64,000 nucleotides of DNA from Azospirillum sp. SYSU D00513 (GTDB taxonomy: Bacteria; Pseudomonadota; Alphaproteobacteria; Azospirillales; Azospirillaceae), in assembly GCF_017356015.1 (NCBI RefSeq), contig NZ_JAFIQV010000003.1:186001-250000 (forward strand). Direction: 5' to 3'. Position 1 is the first letter of the stretch; every line of letters begins with the position of its first letter. The notes under the pieces are model-generated. The model saw nothing but the letters and a program-made list of their open reading frames with translations, made no database searches and was not told the DNA's origin. This document shows, piece by piece, positions 25,380-33,811 of the stretch. A program made the translations under genes and the position numbers.

Positions 25380-26378
25380 TCAGGACAGGGCGGGCGCCTC
25401 GGCGGGGACGATGCAGCCGGCGAGACCCGCCCGCAGGGCGCCGGCGTCGAGGTTCCGGCCGATGAAGACGAGCTGGTTCAGCCGCTCGTCGCCGGGACGC
25501 CAGGCGCGGCCGTGACGGCCGTCCAGCGTCATGTGGACGCCGTGGAAGACGAAGCGGCGGTTCTCGCCGTCGATGTCGAGCACGCCCTTGATGCGCAGCA
25601 GGTCGCGCCCCTTCTCCTGGAGGAGCTGGTTGAGCCAGCGGTCCACGGCGTCCGGGTCGAGCCGGCCCGCCTCGCGGAAGGCCACGCAGGCGATGTCGGC
25701 CGCGTGCTCGTGCTCGTGGTCTTCCAGAATGTCGGGGTCGAGGCGCAGGATGTTGCGCAGGTCGAAGGCACCGATGTCCAGGACCTCGGCCAGCGGCAGC
25801 GCGCAGCCGCGGGTGCGGTGGACGCGCGCCAGCGGGTTGAGCCGGCGGATCTCACGCTCCACCGCATCGAGGGCCTCGGCATCCTCCAGGTCGATCTTGT
25901 TCAGCAGGATCACGTCGGCGAAGGCGACCTGCTCGCGCGCCTCGTCATGCTCGAGCTGGCGGGGCAGGTGGCGCGCGTCGGCGACGGTGACGATGGCGTC
26001 CAGGGCGAAATGGGCGCGCAAGGCTTCGTCCAGCACGAAGGACTGGATGACGGGTGCGGGGTCGGCGAGGCCGCTCGTCTCGATGACGACGCGGTCGAAG
26101 GCGCGCGCGTTCCCGCTTCCGCCCAGGCTGCCATCCACCAGCCGGCCCAGCGCCGCGATCAGATCGCCGCGCACGACGCAGCAGACGCAGCCATTGTTGA
26201 GTTCCACCACCGTCTCGTCCGTCGCCTCCACGAGCATCCCGTCGATGCCGAGTTCGCCGTATTCGTTGACGATGACGGCGGTCCGCCCGCCACCGCGCTC
26301 CGCCAGGATGCGGTTGAGCAGGGTGGTCTTGCCGGCCCCGAGAAATCCGGTCAGCACGGTTACCGGGATCGATCGCAT
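25380..26378 (-). CDS. CobW/COG0523 GTPase, nitrile hydratase activator type
   Basis: A 332-residue GTPase with P-loop [10 protein letters not shown] at residues 10-19, the CXCC metal motif in NNGCVCC near 62-68, NKID guanine motif and a His-rich stretch ([10 protein letters not shown]) around residue 220. COG0523 proteins deliver metals to target enzymes. P47K-type activators of this family are better known from iron-type nitrile hydratases; here one precedes a cobalt-type enzyme. It is the first gene of the operon CobW-nthB-nthA-accessory-CbiM-like. Confidence 0.9.
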   Translation of the reverse strand: MRSIPVTVLTGFLGAGKTTLLNRILAERGGGRTAVIVNEYGELGIDGMLVEATDETVVELNNGCVCCVVRGDLIAALGRLVDGSLGGSGNARAFDRVVIETSGLADPAPVIQSFVLDEALRAHFALDAIVTVADARHLPRQLEHDEAREQVAFADVILLNKIDLEDAEALDAVEREIRRLNPLARVHRTRGCALPLAEVLDIGAFDLRNILRLDPDILEDHEHEHAADIACVAFREAGRLDPDAVDRWLNQLLQEKGRDLLRIKGVLDIDGENRRFVFHGVHMTLDGRHGRAWRPGDERLNQLVFIGRNLDAGALRAGLAGCIVPAEAPALS

Positions 26379-26638
26379 GGCGATGCTCCGTCGTTTCGGT
26401 GTTGCACGTGGAGAGCCGGCCGAACATGCCGTCCCGGCGGCCGATCACCGCTCCGGTTAACGTCCGGCGCCTTGGCCAGTGTTGGGAGGGCGTGTGGGGA
26501 ATGGGCGTCCGGCAGGAATTCGTTCGTGTCGCTGTATGTCCATTGCACAACAGGGCCGCCGTCCGTTCAACGGAACGGAGACGGCAATTCCGGACAAACA
26601 GGCGTGCAAATCCGGCCAAGGACTCCGGCCAGAGCCCG

Positions 26639-27751
26639 TCAGAGCGACAGGTCGAAGAAGCTCCTGGCCAAGCAGGTGCCATTCACCAGAAGTTCGACCT
26701 CATGCCGGCCCGGATGGTGGGTGCGCGTCGTGAAGTCACGCAGGGTCTGGACGCGCGAAATACGCTCGGTGCCCTGCGGGGCGAGCAGGATTTCCTTCAT
26801 CTTGAAGACCTTCCGGAAGGTCTTGCCGCTCTTCTTCACATAATGGATCGCGTAGTCGATGACGAGGCGCTGCGGCTCCGGCGAGGTCGTCGTGAGCGTG
26901 CAGGACAGGCGGATCGTGCCGCCCAATCGGACGGCGGGCGGATCGACCGTGAAGCCGGCAATGCACTGCCGGGGCCGGCCGGTCGCGCCGACGATCGCGA
27001 GGGCCGCCTCGTCTCCTCTCTTGATCAGGGTCCGCAACGCGTGCCTGGCGATCCAGGCGGTGCGGGGATCCTCCAGCGGCCAGGAGGCGATCCGGTCGAG
27101 CGCCCAGGCGGGATGGTCCTTGGCGATGTCGTTGAGATGGTTGGCGACCGACTTTCGCACATAGGGACTCGGATCGTTCTTGAGCGCATCGAGGATGGCC
27201 GCGCCACGCGACGGGTCGGCGATCATCGGATCGAGCTTGAAGGACCAGGGCAGGCGGGGCCGGCTGCCCTCGCTCGCCAAGCGGCGGACATGTTCGTTCT
27301 CGTGCCCAGCCCATCCTTCCATCACGGTGATCGTCCGGTCGAAATCACGCCGAAGAAAGGTCCGGATCGCGAACTCCGCCGATCCGAAGACCGTGAGAGT
27401 CTTCAAGACCTCCATCGAGCGTTCGAAATGCTCCTGCCCGAAAAGGGCAACGTATTCCGCGAGCGTCATCGCGACGAAGGCGTTGCCGATCCTCGGCGCG
27501 AGCCTCTCGATGATGACCGTGCTTTCCGGAAAATCCTCCGGCAGGACGGCCCCCAGACTCCGGGCTGTCTGCCGCATCCGCTGCATGACGCCGAGCTGGT
27601 CGAGATCCCGTCCGGCGAGATCCAGGAAGCGCCGGACATCGAAATCCGGATGGACGGCCTTCGCCTCCTCGGCGATGTGACGGAGGCGAGGGCGGTCGAA
27701 AAGCTCCTTCAGCGCCGGAGAGGCCCCATCGGCACTTTGCATCTTTTCCAT
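26639..27751 (-). CDS. AlkC-like DNA alkylation repair protein
   Basis: A 370-residue HEAT-repeat protein of the AlkC/AlkD superfamily. The signature VRKSVANHLNDIAKDHPAWALDRI sits near residue 205, and the C-terminal 100 residues (FTVDPPAVRLGGTIRLSC to HHPGRHEVELLVNG) look like the Ig-like domain described for AlkC. Such enzymes excise alkylated bases such as 3-methyladenine. The start is ATG 27751. The gene stands alone and looks somewhat less GC-biased at third positions than the nitrile hydratase genes, which would fit acquisition; this was judged by eye. Confidence 0.82.
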   Translation of the reverse strand: MEKMQSADGASPALKELFDRPRLRHIAEEAKAVHPDFDVRRFLDLAGRDLDQLGVMQRMRQTARSLGAVLPEDFPESTVIIERLAPRIGNAFVAMTLAEYVALFGQEHFERSMEVLKTLTVFGSAEFAIRTFLRRDFDRTITVMEGWAGHENEHVRRLASEGSRPRLPWSFKLDPMIADPSRGAAILDALKNDPSPYVRKSVANHLNDIAKDHPAWALDRIASWPLEDPRTAWIARHALRTLIKRGDEAALAIVGATGRPRQCIAGFTVDPPAVRLGGTIRLSCTLTTTSPEPQRLVIDYAIHYVKKSGKTFRKVFKMKEILLAPQGTERISRVQTLRDFTTRTHHPGRHEVELLVNGTCLARSFFDLSL

Positions 27752-27870
27752 GTCGCCCCCGGAGTCCGCCCGGTGTGGCGGCCACCGGCGCGCCCATCAT
27801 AGACGACATGCCAGCGCGGGATCGAGGCAAGATCGCGGGCGTTTTCGCCCTCCCCTAATACGATTTTCAT
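27709..27870 (-). CDS. Small ORF behind a palindrome, overlapping the AlkC-like gene start
   Basis: A 53-residue frame beginning MKIVLGEGENARDLASIPRW and overlapping the start of the DNA repair gene by 43 bp. A 21-bp hyphenated palindrome (27874-27894) ends just before its start codon. I recognise no family. It could be a remnant of the degraded EAL gene or a true leader peptide; evidence for translation is weak. Confidence 0.2.
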   Translation of the reverse strand: MKIVLGEGENARDLASIPRWHVVYDGRAGGRHTGRTPGATWKRCKVPMGPLRR

Positions 27871-27873
27871 GAA

Positions 27874-27894
27874 GTCCTGACCTGTGGTCAGGAC
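27874..27894. promoter_or_regulatory. Hyphenated palindrome upstream of the small ORF
   Basis: Arms GTCCTGACC and GGTCAGGAC are perfect 9-mers around TGT. It could be an operator for the AlkC-like gene or a hairpin. No second copy was found. Confidence 0.4.
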
Positions 27895-27940
27895 CTCCGA
27901 ACCCGGTATAACCGTGCGTCGCGACCCGTGCATGCCGCCG

Positions 27941-28039
27941 GGACGGAGTGGTGCCGAGCAGGGGTTCCAGGGCCTCGGCCGGAACCGGCGGGCCCCGCAG
28001 GTAGCCCTGCATCTCGTCGCAGCCCAGCCGGCGCAGGAT
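27941..28039 (-). pseudogene. Remnant of an EAL-domain phosphodiesterase C-terminus
   Basis: The minus strand encodes LRRLGCDEMQGYLRGPP and VPAEALEPLL, which is the end of an EAL domain (consensus around LGCD-x-x-QGY). The sequence upstream gives no EAL catalytic residues in any frame, so only about 30 codons survive. This is a decayed c-di-GMP phosphodiesterase gene. Confidence 0.6.
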
Positions 28040-28138
28040 GGGAGGCGGGCATAGGCGCCGGCGCCAGCATGCCCACCGGCGTGGCCGCCGCGATCGCCTG
28101 AACACCGTCGCGCCTCCGCGATGGGGGCGCAGCCGGTG

Positions 28139-28774
28139 TCAGGCGCGCAGACGCTCCAGTTCGCGCTCCAACTCGTCGATGTAGACCAGCGCGTCGGTAA
28201 GGGCACGCTCCAGCACGCGGATGCGGGCCTCGTCCCTGCTTTCGGTCCGGACCGGCTGGGACGCCACCTCCCGCAATTCGCGCGCCGCCTGTTCGAGCCC
28301 GGCATGGCGGCGGGCCAGGGTCGCCTCCGGCTCCTCCAGGCCCTCGGCATCGGTGTCTGGCCCACGGAGGACGGACGGCGCGGGGGCCGGTTCGAACTCC
28401 GTCTGGTCGCCCTCCCATTCTTGGGCATGAACATCAATCGGGATCGGCTCGGACGTCGCGTCGGCGTGCCGTGCATCCTCCCAGGCTTCCGGTTCGGGCG
28501 CCGCTTCCCGCCGCTCCACCTCGATCACCTGCTCCGGGGCTTCCCAGGCCGGCGGCACCCGCCCGGCCTGTTCCCTTGCCTGCTCCCTCGCCTGTTCCCT
28601 GGGCCGGGGATCCAGCGGTTCGCTCAGCAGGGAGGGGCGGCGCGGCGCCGGCGCTTCGGGAAGGACGGCCGGCACAGCCTCGTCACGGAGGGTGCGCCAG
28701 GTTCCCGAGTTTTTCGGCGTGTCCGCGCGGTTCCCGCGCAGGAACTCGTTGAGCTTGTCTTGCATCATTCCCAT
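28139..28774 (-). CDS. Hypothetical protein with REQA repeats and C-terminal coiled coil
   Basis: A 211-residue protein of no recognised family. It starts MGMMQDKLNEFLRG, has three tandem REQA units around residues 60-71 (12-bp DNA repeats), an acidic Pro/Glu-rich middle, and ends in a long heptad-like helix (IRVLERALTDALVYIDELERELERLRA). No membrane segment or signal peptide is visible. It lies upstream of the replication region on the opposite strand, so it could be a replicon-associated structural or partition accessory protein; this is speculation. Codon use looks genuine. Confidence 0.6.
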   Translation of the reverse strand: MGMMQDKLNEFLRGNRADTPKNSGTWRTLRDEAVPAVLPEAPAPRRPSLLSEPLDPRPREQAREQAREQAGRVPPAWEAPEQVIEVERREAAPEPEAWEDARHADATSEPIPIDVHAQEWEGDQTEFEPAPAPSVLRGPDTDAEGLEEPEATLARRHAGLEQAARELREVASQPVRTESRDEARIRVLERALTDALVYIDELERELERLRA

Positions 28775-29160
28775 GGCTGCCTCTCCATTGGCGGCAACGG
28801 TCCGCCGGGGTGTCCGGTTCTGGCAACCGCGTTCCCCGTCTGGTCCGGAGCCCGCCTTGTCCCGAGCGGGTTAACATCCGCGGCGAAATCTTAATCCCCA
28901 GCCATCCGCATGCGCGGCGACCGAGTCGAACGCCGACTATCTGGGGAGGCGGGGCCATTGGCACCAGACCGGACGGCCCTAGGACTATGAACCCAGCCGC
29001 GCCCAGGGATTGCGGACCCCGCCCCGATTCGCCCGGCAAAGTCGGAAAGGACACTTCCGCCCGGTCTCCGATTCGGGTGCGCCGCCTGTTTTACAGAATC
29101 GATTCGCCTCGATTCGCCGGGAAGCCACGGGATTTCTTCCACAGGCGGCCTCGATTCTTC
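28775..29160. other. Non-coding region upstream of the origin
   Basis: About 390 bp with no convincing gene. It carries several GATTCGCC words (near 29034, 29100 and 29109) with an inverted copy near 29200, which may belong to the origin. Confidence 0.4.
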
Positions 29161-29229
29161 CACGTAATCTAGCGCGCGAATCACGTAGTCTTGTCGCGGC
29201 GAATCGGGTTTTCCCGCGTAGTCTGGTGG
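29161..29229. repeat. Three inverted iteron-like sequences upstream of repA
   Basis: CACGTAATCT (29161), CACGTAGTCTTGTCG (29182) and CGCGTAGTCTGGTGG (29215) are degenerate reverse-complement copies of the CCACAAGATTACGC iteron. They precede an AT-rich stretch (about 29230-29275), suggesting a duplex-unwinding element. Confidence 0.65.
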
Positions 29230-29287
29230 CACAAACTAATAATTTAGAATCTACTAGCTACAAATAGCTTCACCCACAAGATTACGC
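29230..29287. other. AT-rich putative unwinding region with one forward iteron
   Basis: In a strongly GC-rich setting, 29230-29270 is mostly A/T. It is followed by a perfect iteron CCACAAGATTACGC at 29274-29287, 71 bp before the repA start. No DnaA box matching TTATNCACA was seen. Confidence 0.6.
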
Positions 29288-29358
29288 ATTGACGGTGACC
29301 CCACCGCCAAACCAGATTGTTTACCAATCCAGTCACTCACCACGGTCCAGAGACAGCC

Positions 29359-30306
29359 ATGGCGGAGATCCATCAGCTCATCATCCAGCACGGTCGTGAA
29401 CGCGCCCGGGAACTTGTTCCGCGGGAGCAACGGCCGTTGGTGGATGCCGCCGCCGCCGTCCTCGCGGACGAATCGCGGGCGATGGGCATCACCTACAGCG
29501 GCTTCTGCCTCACCGCACTGCCGCACAAGCGGATCGCAGACGACCAGACCTGGCGCCGCGACGGACACAAGGTGACGCTGGTCGTTCAGCCCGGCGTGCT
29601 GCTCGTCGGCGGCAAGGAAAAGAAGTTCGGCGTGCCTTACGGTTCGCGCGCGCGGCTGATCATGCTCTACCTGCAGACCAAGGCCTTGCAGTCCAACAGC
29701 CGCGAGGTCGAGCTGGGCGCCTCCATGCGCGATTGGATGAGCCGGATGAACGTGTCCACCGGCGGCCAATCCTACCGGGACGTGAAGGAGCAGTGCAACC
29801 GGCTCTCCGCCTGCCACCTGACCTTCTTCTGGGACGAGAATGAATCCAGGGGACGCGGCAGCAAGTTCGCCAAGGATTCCATCGTGGTCGGCGGCCTGAC
29901 CTTCACGGAAGAGGACGACCGCCAGGGATCCCTTTGGGAAGAGCGCGTCCTTCTGTCGGAAAGCTTCTTCAAGTCTCTGCGCGAGCATCCGGTGCCCGTC
30001 GTCGAATCGGCGATCCGGGAGATCTCCAGCAAGTCGATGGCGATCGACGTCTATATCTGGCTCGCCTACCGTCTGCATTCGCTGAGCGAGCCGACCAAGA
30101 TCACCTGGCAGTCGCTCCATGCGCAGTTCGGCGCCGGCTACGACGAAATCCGCCACTTCAAGACCCGCTTCCCGGAAACCTTGCGCGTCGCGACAAACGT
30201 TTATCCCGAAGCGAAGGTCGAGGTCACCCGCGAGGGGCTGATCATGCACCCGTCCATGCCCCCGGTCGCCTCCGACCGCCGTCAGGCGGCGCTGATCGGC
30301 CTGTAA
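29359..30306 (+). CDS. repA: Plasmid replication initiator, RepA_C family
   Basis: A 315-residue initiator of the RepA (PF04796-like) family found on Azospirillum and other alphaproteobacterial plasmids. Recognisable segments are FCLTALPHKRI, LLVGGKEKKFGVPYGSRARLIMLYLQT, SYRDVKEQCNRLSACHLTFFW and the C-terminal SMAIDVYIWLAYRLHSL with WQSLHAQFGAGY, giving two winged-helix-like parts. It should bind the iterons that flank the gene and start replication. The start ATG 29359 is preceded only by a weak AGAGA. A TTG-initiated extension to 29317 is unlikely. Confidence 0.88.
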   Translation: MAEIHQLIIQHGRERARELVPREQRPLVDAAAAVLADESRAMGITYSGFCLTALPHKRIADDQTWRRDGHKVTLVVQPGVLLVGGKEKKFGVPYGSRARLIMLYLQTKALQSNSREVELGASMRDWMSRMNVSTGGQSYRDVKEQCNRLSACHLTFFWDENESRGRGSKFAKDSIVVGGLTFTEEDDRQGSLWEERVLLSESFFKSLREHPVPVVESAIREISSKSMAIDVYIWLAYRLHSLSEPTKITWQSLHAQFGAGYDEIRHFKTRFPETLRVATNVYPEAKVEVTREGLIMHPSMPPVASDRRQAALIGL

Positions 30307-31009
30307 GGGCGGAGCGGAGGCTTCCACCAGATTACGCGAACGGATTCCTTCGGCGAATCCAACAACTTCCACCACAATACGCACGGCGGCCCGGAGAGAA
30401 TCTCCCGGTCGCCGTTTCTGTTTCCGCACGTCTCCGGACCAGCCGAACCGCTTCCACAAGATTACGCACGGTAGCGAATCAGGGCCGCCCTTCAAGGGAA
30501 CGGAGGGCTCCCTCCCATCCACAAGATTACGTGCCGGCCAGCTTGGCCGGGGCGGGGTGAGGCCAGCTTCCACCAGATTACGAATCCCGGACGAGGAAGC
30601 GGCAGGCCGACGCAGCCTTCCGACGCCGCTTCCACAAGATTACGCGCTGCGGACCTCACGGTGTCCCCTGGCCCTGCGGCTCACGATGGATGGCGACGGC
30701 ATTCGGCTGCCATTCTCTGCGCATGCGCTCTGCGGAGTGCTGGGCTCACGTTTTTCTAAGGATGGCGATAAGCGATTGTCCTTCAATGGGTTGGCGCCGC
30801 GTGAATGGATACGCCCCGTCGCAAAGGGCCGGAGAAGAGCGGACCGGCCTCCACAAGACTACGCGCCCTTGAGGCGGAGCCGACCTCCGGGAGGCGCGGC
30901 GGACTCGTATTCTTGCGGCAGGGGTGGGGATGGTGCGTCCGGCCGACGTGCCGGTGAAGGACTCGAGTCCTCGGCGATTCCTAAAAACAACCCTTGCGTG
31001 GCTGAGCGC
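30307..31009. other. Origin-proximal non-coding region
   Basis: About 700 bp between repA and the zinc-ribbon gene. It contains the iterons listed above and a 16-base word at 30906-30921 that recurs at 912-927. No gene is supported. Confidence 0.55.
30324..30864. repeat. Seven forward iterons downstream of repA
   Basis: Forward copies of CCACMAGATTACGC or close variants begin at 30324, 30369 (degenerate), 30454, 30519, 30570, 30632 and 30851. Most are preceded by CTT or TT. Spacing is irregular (about 45-85 bp, then 219 bp), unlike the tight 22-bp arrays of RK2-type origins. The set together with the upstream copies marks the region as an iteron-controlled origin. Confidence 0.8.
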
Positions 31010-31663
31010 TCAGCCCCCCACGAAGGTGACGGTCACCTCGGTGACCCCTTCCGGCGCGGGGAGCGTGTGGCGGAAGATGGCGATGGCGCCGGGCGGAAGC
31101 TCGCCCGGCTCCGCCTGGATGGTCTGGTCGCCCAGAGGCTCCGGGCCGGAACCTCGCAGGATGACGCGGACGCCGGGAACCGCGCGCACGAGGTCGGACG
31201 CGTTGAGGATCTGCCCCTCGACGTGGATCACCGCGGCGCCGTTCTCCTGCAGCTGTTCGGAGCGGACGCCCTGGAAGGCCAGCCCCGTGCCGGCCGGCTC
31301 GACCGGCAGCCCGACCGTGTCGTAGAGCAGGGCCGCCGGGGGCCAGACGGCGACGATCCAGCCGCGTCCCAGAACCCCGCCCGTGCCGAGAGCAGCCAGG
31401 ATAAGGGCGAGCGCGCCCCAGCCGATCAGCGCCCGCCGGTCGCGCCGCGCGGGGGGCTTCTTTGCGGAACGGGCCGGCTTGACCGGGCGCGACGGGCGGA
31501 TTTCAGTGACGAGATCCTCGTCATCGGCTGGCGGAGTATCAGTGGCTGGTGTCTGCCACCAAACGTGGCTGCACTTGGCGCAGCGCACCTTGCGGCCATG
31601 CGCGCCCATCGACGCGTCGTCCAGTGTGTACCGCGTGGAACAGGTCGGGCAGGAAATGATCAT
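31010..31663 (-). CDS. Zinc-ribbon (MJ0042) membrane protein with DUF3426
   Basis: A 217-residue protein. The N-terminus is the MJ0042 zinc ribbon IISCPTC..RKVRCAKCSHVWW (two CXXC pairs), followed by a Pro/Lys-rich linker, one transmembrane segment (ALIGWGALALILAALGTGG) and a DUF3426 domain. In many alphaproteobacteria this gene neighbours ftsE; here ftsE is 14 kb away. The ATG at 31663 is chosen because a strong promoter lies just upstream at 31698-31726, inside the longer open frame. The function is unknown. Confidence 0.85.
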   Translation of the reverse strand: MIISCPTCSTRYTLDDASMGAHGRKVRCAKCSHVWWQTPATDTPPADDEDLVTEIRPSRPVKPARSAKKPPARRDRRALIGWGALALILAALGTGGVLGRGWIVAVWPPAALLYDTVGLPVEPAGTGLAFQGVRSEQLQENGAAVIHVEGQILNASDLVRAVPGVRVILRGSGPEPLGDQTIQAEPGELPPGAIAIFRHTLPAPEGVTEVTVTFVGG

Positions 31664-31697
31664 CGCACCGGTCGCGGTCACGAAAAAAGGCCGGACT

Positions 31698-31726
31698 TTT
31701 ATAGGAGTTGTATCCGGTTTAATCAA
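31698..31726 (-). promoter_or_regulatory. Sigma-70-like promoter of the zinc-ribbon gene
   Basis: On the minus strand TTGATT (31726-31721) and TATAAA (31703-31698) are separated by exactly 17 bp. The start site would be near 31690, leaving a short leader to ATG 31663. Confidence 0.7.
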
Positions 31727-31758
31727 CGCGATCCGGGGGCGAGCGGGCCAGCGCCCGC

Positions 31759-32136
31759 TTAAGGCGCCGGGCTCCGGTCGGGCAGGACCTCCGTGACGGC
31801 GCGGGCCAGAACCGCATCGCGCACCGGCTTCTGCAGGATGCGCACGGTCGCGAAGTCCGGATCGACCCCCGCGGCGCCATAGCCGGTCAGGAAAAGGTAG
31901 GGCACCGCGCGCGACCGCAGAGCCTCCGCCACGGGATAAACCTTCTCGCCGCCGAGATTGACGTCCAGCACGGCCACCTCGGGCCCCTCGGACTCGATCA
32001 GCGCCAGTGCCCGGCTGACGCTGGCGGCCGGCCCGATCACCTCGAAGCCGAGGTCCTCCAGTATGTCGGCGATCATCATCGCGACCAGCGCCTCGTCCTC
32101 CACGACCAGGACGCGCCGGGCGGTAATGGCTGTCAT
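31759..32136 (-). CDS. CheY-like single-domain response regulator
   Basis: A 125-residue receiver domain. The acidic pocket is VVEDEAL, the phospho-acceptor Asp lies in VAVLDVNLGG, and Lys in LQKPVRDA. It has no output domain. It overlaps the HWE kinase gene by ATGA, so it is the cognate receiver of that kinase. The same arrangement occurs again at 51463-53249. Single-domain receivers of HWE kinases act as phosphate sinks or relay intermediates. Confidence 0.9.
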   Translation of the reverse strand: MTAITARRVLVVEDEALVAMMIADILEDLGFEVIGPAASVSRALALIESEGPEVAVLDVNLGGEKVYPVAEALRSRAVPYLFLTGYGAAGVDPDFATVRILQKPVRDAVLARAVTEVLPDRSPAP

Positions 32137-33620
32137 GCCAGCCTCACCTTCGAGGAGAGCGGAAGGCGCATGCGGCAGCGGACGCCCGACGGCGGGAACT
32201 CGTAGGTCAGTTCGCCCTCCAGTTCGCCCGTGACGCCCTGTTCCAGCAGGCGCCGCCCGAAGCCCCGGCGCGCCGGCGGCTCCACGGGCGGGCCATCCAG
32301 CTCGACCCAGTCGATCCGGAGCGCTGGCCCGGCGTCACCCTCCGCCACCGCTACGGGTTCCAGCGACCAGGACAGCTCGACCCGCCCGTCCGGCACGGAG
32401 AAGGCGCCGAAGCGCGCCGCGTTCGCCGCCAGCTCGAGAAGGATCATCTGCAGCGTCACCGTGCTGTTCGGGCCGAGCTTGATCTCCGGCGCGCCGGGCG
32501 CGACGCGGATGGCCCCGCCGCCGGTGTAGGGCATCAGGGTCCTGGCGACCAGATCGCGCAGGCTGACGCCCTCCCAGCCCGCGTCGGTCAGCAGGTTGTG
32601 CGCCTCGCTGAGGCCGAGCAGCCGGCTTTCGAACAGCTCGTGGAAGCTTTCCGGGGAATCCGTTCCCTTGCGGGTCTGGCGGACGAGCGACAGCACCGTC
32701 GCCAGCGTGTTCTTCACCCGGTGGTTCAGCTCGTCCAGCAGGGCGCGGCGGCGCAGTTCGTCCTCATGCCGGGCCGTCACGTCGCGGGTGACCGCCATGT
32801 GGGCGGTGCTGCCGTCGGGCAGGGTGAGGGGGGCGGCGTGCGTCTCCATCCAGCGGTAGGTGCCGCCCAGGCCGCGGAGCCGGAAGGTCCAGCTCAGGCT
32901 CTCCCCCTGGCAGACGCGCTCATGGTTGCGCAGCCACTCGTCCCGGTACTCGGGCGCGATCAGGTCCAGCACGTCGCCACCGCAGACCTCGTCCGGCCGG
33001 TCCGCCTCGACCATGCGCAGGCCGGCCGCGTTCATCTGCAGGAGCCGGCCCGAACGGTCCACCACCTTCACGCATTCCGGCGTGGTCTCGACGATCCCGC
33101 GAAGCAGCCCTTCGCTGCGCCGCAGGGCATCCTGCGCGCGCTTCTCCTCGGTGATGTCGCGGACCTCGACCACCGTGCCGACGGTGACCCCGTTCTCGCG
33201 GATCGGGCTGGCCGTGTAGGCGACCGTGTAGAAGTGCCCCCGTTTGTGGACGAAGGTTTCCTCGCCGCGTTCCTGGTTGTTCTCCGGAAAGGCCCGGTCG
33301 ATCGGGCAATCCTCCAGGAGATAGGGCGTGCCGTCCGGATGGGTGTGATGGATGACGTCGTGCAGCGGCCGCCCGCTCAGCTCGTCCAGCCGATAGCCCG
33401 TCAGCTCTTCGGCGGCGGGGTTCATGAACACGCACTGCTGCCGCGCGTCCATGATGAAGAGCGCCACCGACGCGTTGTCGGTGATCGCCTGGAGCTGCCG
33501 GCGGTAACGGTCCGCGTCGGAGCCCGCCACGCCGGATGCGACGGACGCCGGCCCACGGGCATCCGCCGCGTCGCCGCGGGTTCGGTCGGGGCTCAGGAGC
33601 GGGGTCGGGCGGTGAAACAT
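32133..33620 (-). CDS. PAS-PAS HWE-family sensor histidine kinase
   Basis: A 495-residue soluble kinase. The first PAS (around residues 45-150; FIMDARQQCVFMNPAAEELTGY) ends with a PAC-like VVEVRDITEEKRAQDAL; a second PAS (VVDRSGRLLQMNAAGLRM) follows to about 285. The phospho-acceptor His is in LLDELNHRVKNTL near residue 300, an H-box typical of HWE kinases, with the ATPase N box ELAANAARFGA and the D-W-V-E segment later. No membrane segment is visible. It overlaps its CheY partner by ATGA. Confidence 0.92.
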   Translation of the reverse strand: MFHRPTPLLSPDRTRGDAADARGPASVASGVAGSDADRYRRQLQAITDNASVALFIMDARQQCVFMNPAAEELTGYRLDELSGRPLHDVIHHTHPDGTPYLLEDCPIDRAFPENNQERGEETFVHKRGHFYTVAYTASPIRENGVTVGTVVEVRDITEEKRAQDALRRSEGLLRGIVETTPECVKVVDRSGRLLQMNAAGLRMVEADRPDEVCGGDVLDLIAPEYRDEWLRNHERVCQGESLSWTFRLRGLGGTYRWMETHAAPLTLPDGSTAHMAVTRDVTARHEDELRRRALLDELNHRVKNTLATVLSLVRQTRKGTDSPESFHELFESRLLGLSEAHNLLTDAGWEGVSLRDLVARTLMPYTGGGAIRVAPGAPEIKLGPNSTVTLQMILLELAANAARFGAFSVPDGRVELSWSLEPVAVAEGDAGPALRIDWVELDGPPVEPPARRGFGRRLLEQGVTGELEGELTYEFPPSGVRCRMRLPLSSKVRLA

Positions 33621-33811
33621 CGGACAACCAGGAGAGAGCAGCGGAAGGGAAGGGCGGCGGAACGCCCCGTCGCGGCGATCCTCATGACGGCGGGAAACCG
33701 CCGGTATAAGCGAGCCACCGTCCTCGCGCCAGCCCTACCACCCGCCCTACCACCATCGGATGAGTGTGCCTCCCGCCCCCGTTCCCGGTTCGCATGCCGG
33801 CCGCGCCGTCC

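Noticed and set aside
29281..29358. Strong repA promoter
   Set aside because: TTGACG at 29289 has no matching -10 at 16-18 bp; expression signals could not be fixed.
30557..31762. Plus-strand open frame running through the iteron region
   Set aside because: It spans the iterons and the antisense of the zinc-ribbon gene; the translation is low complexity and the repeats explain the region.
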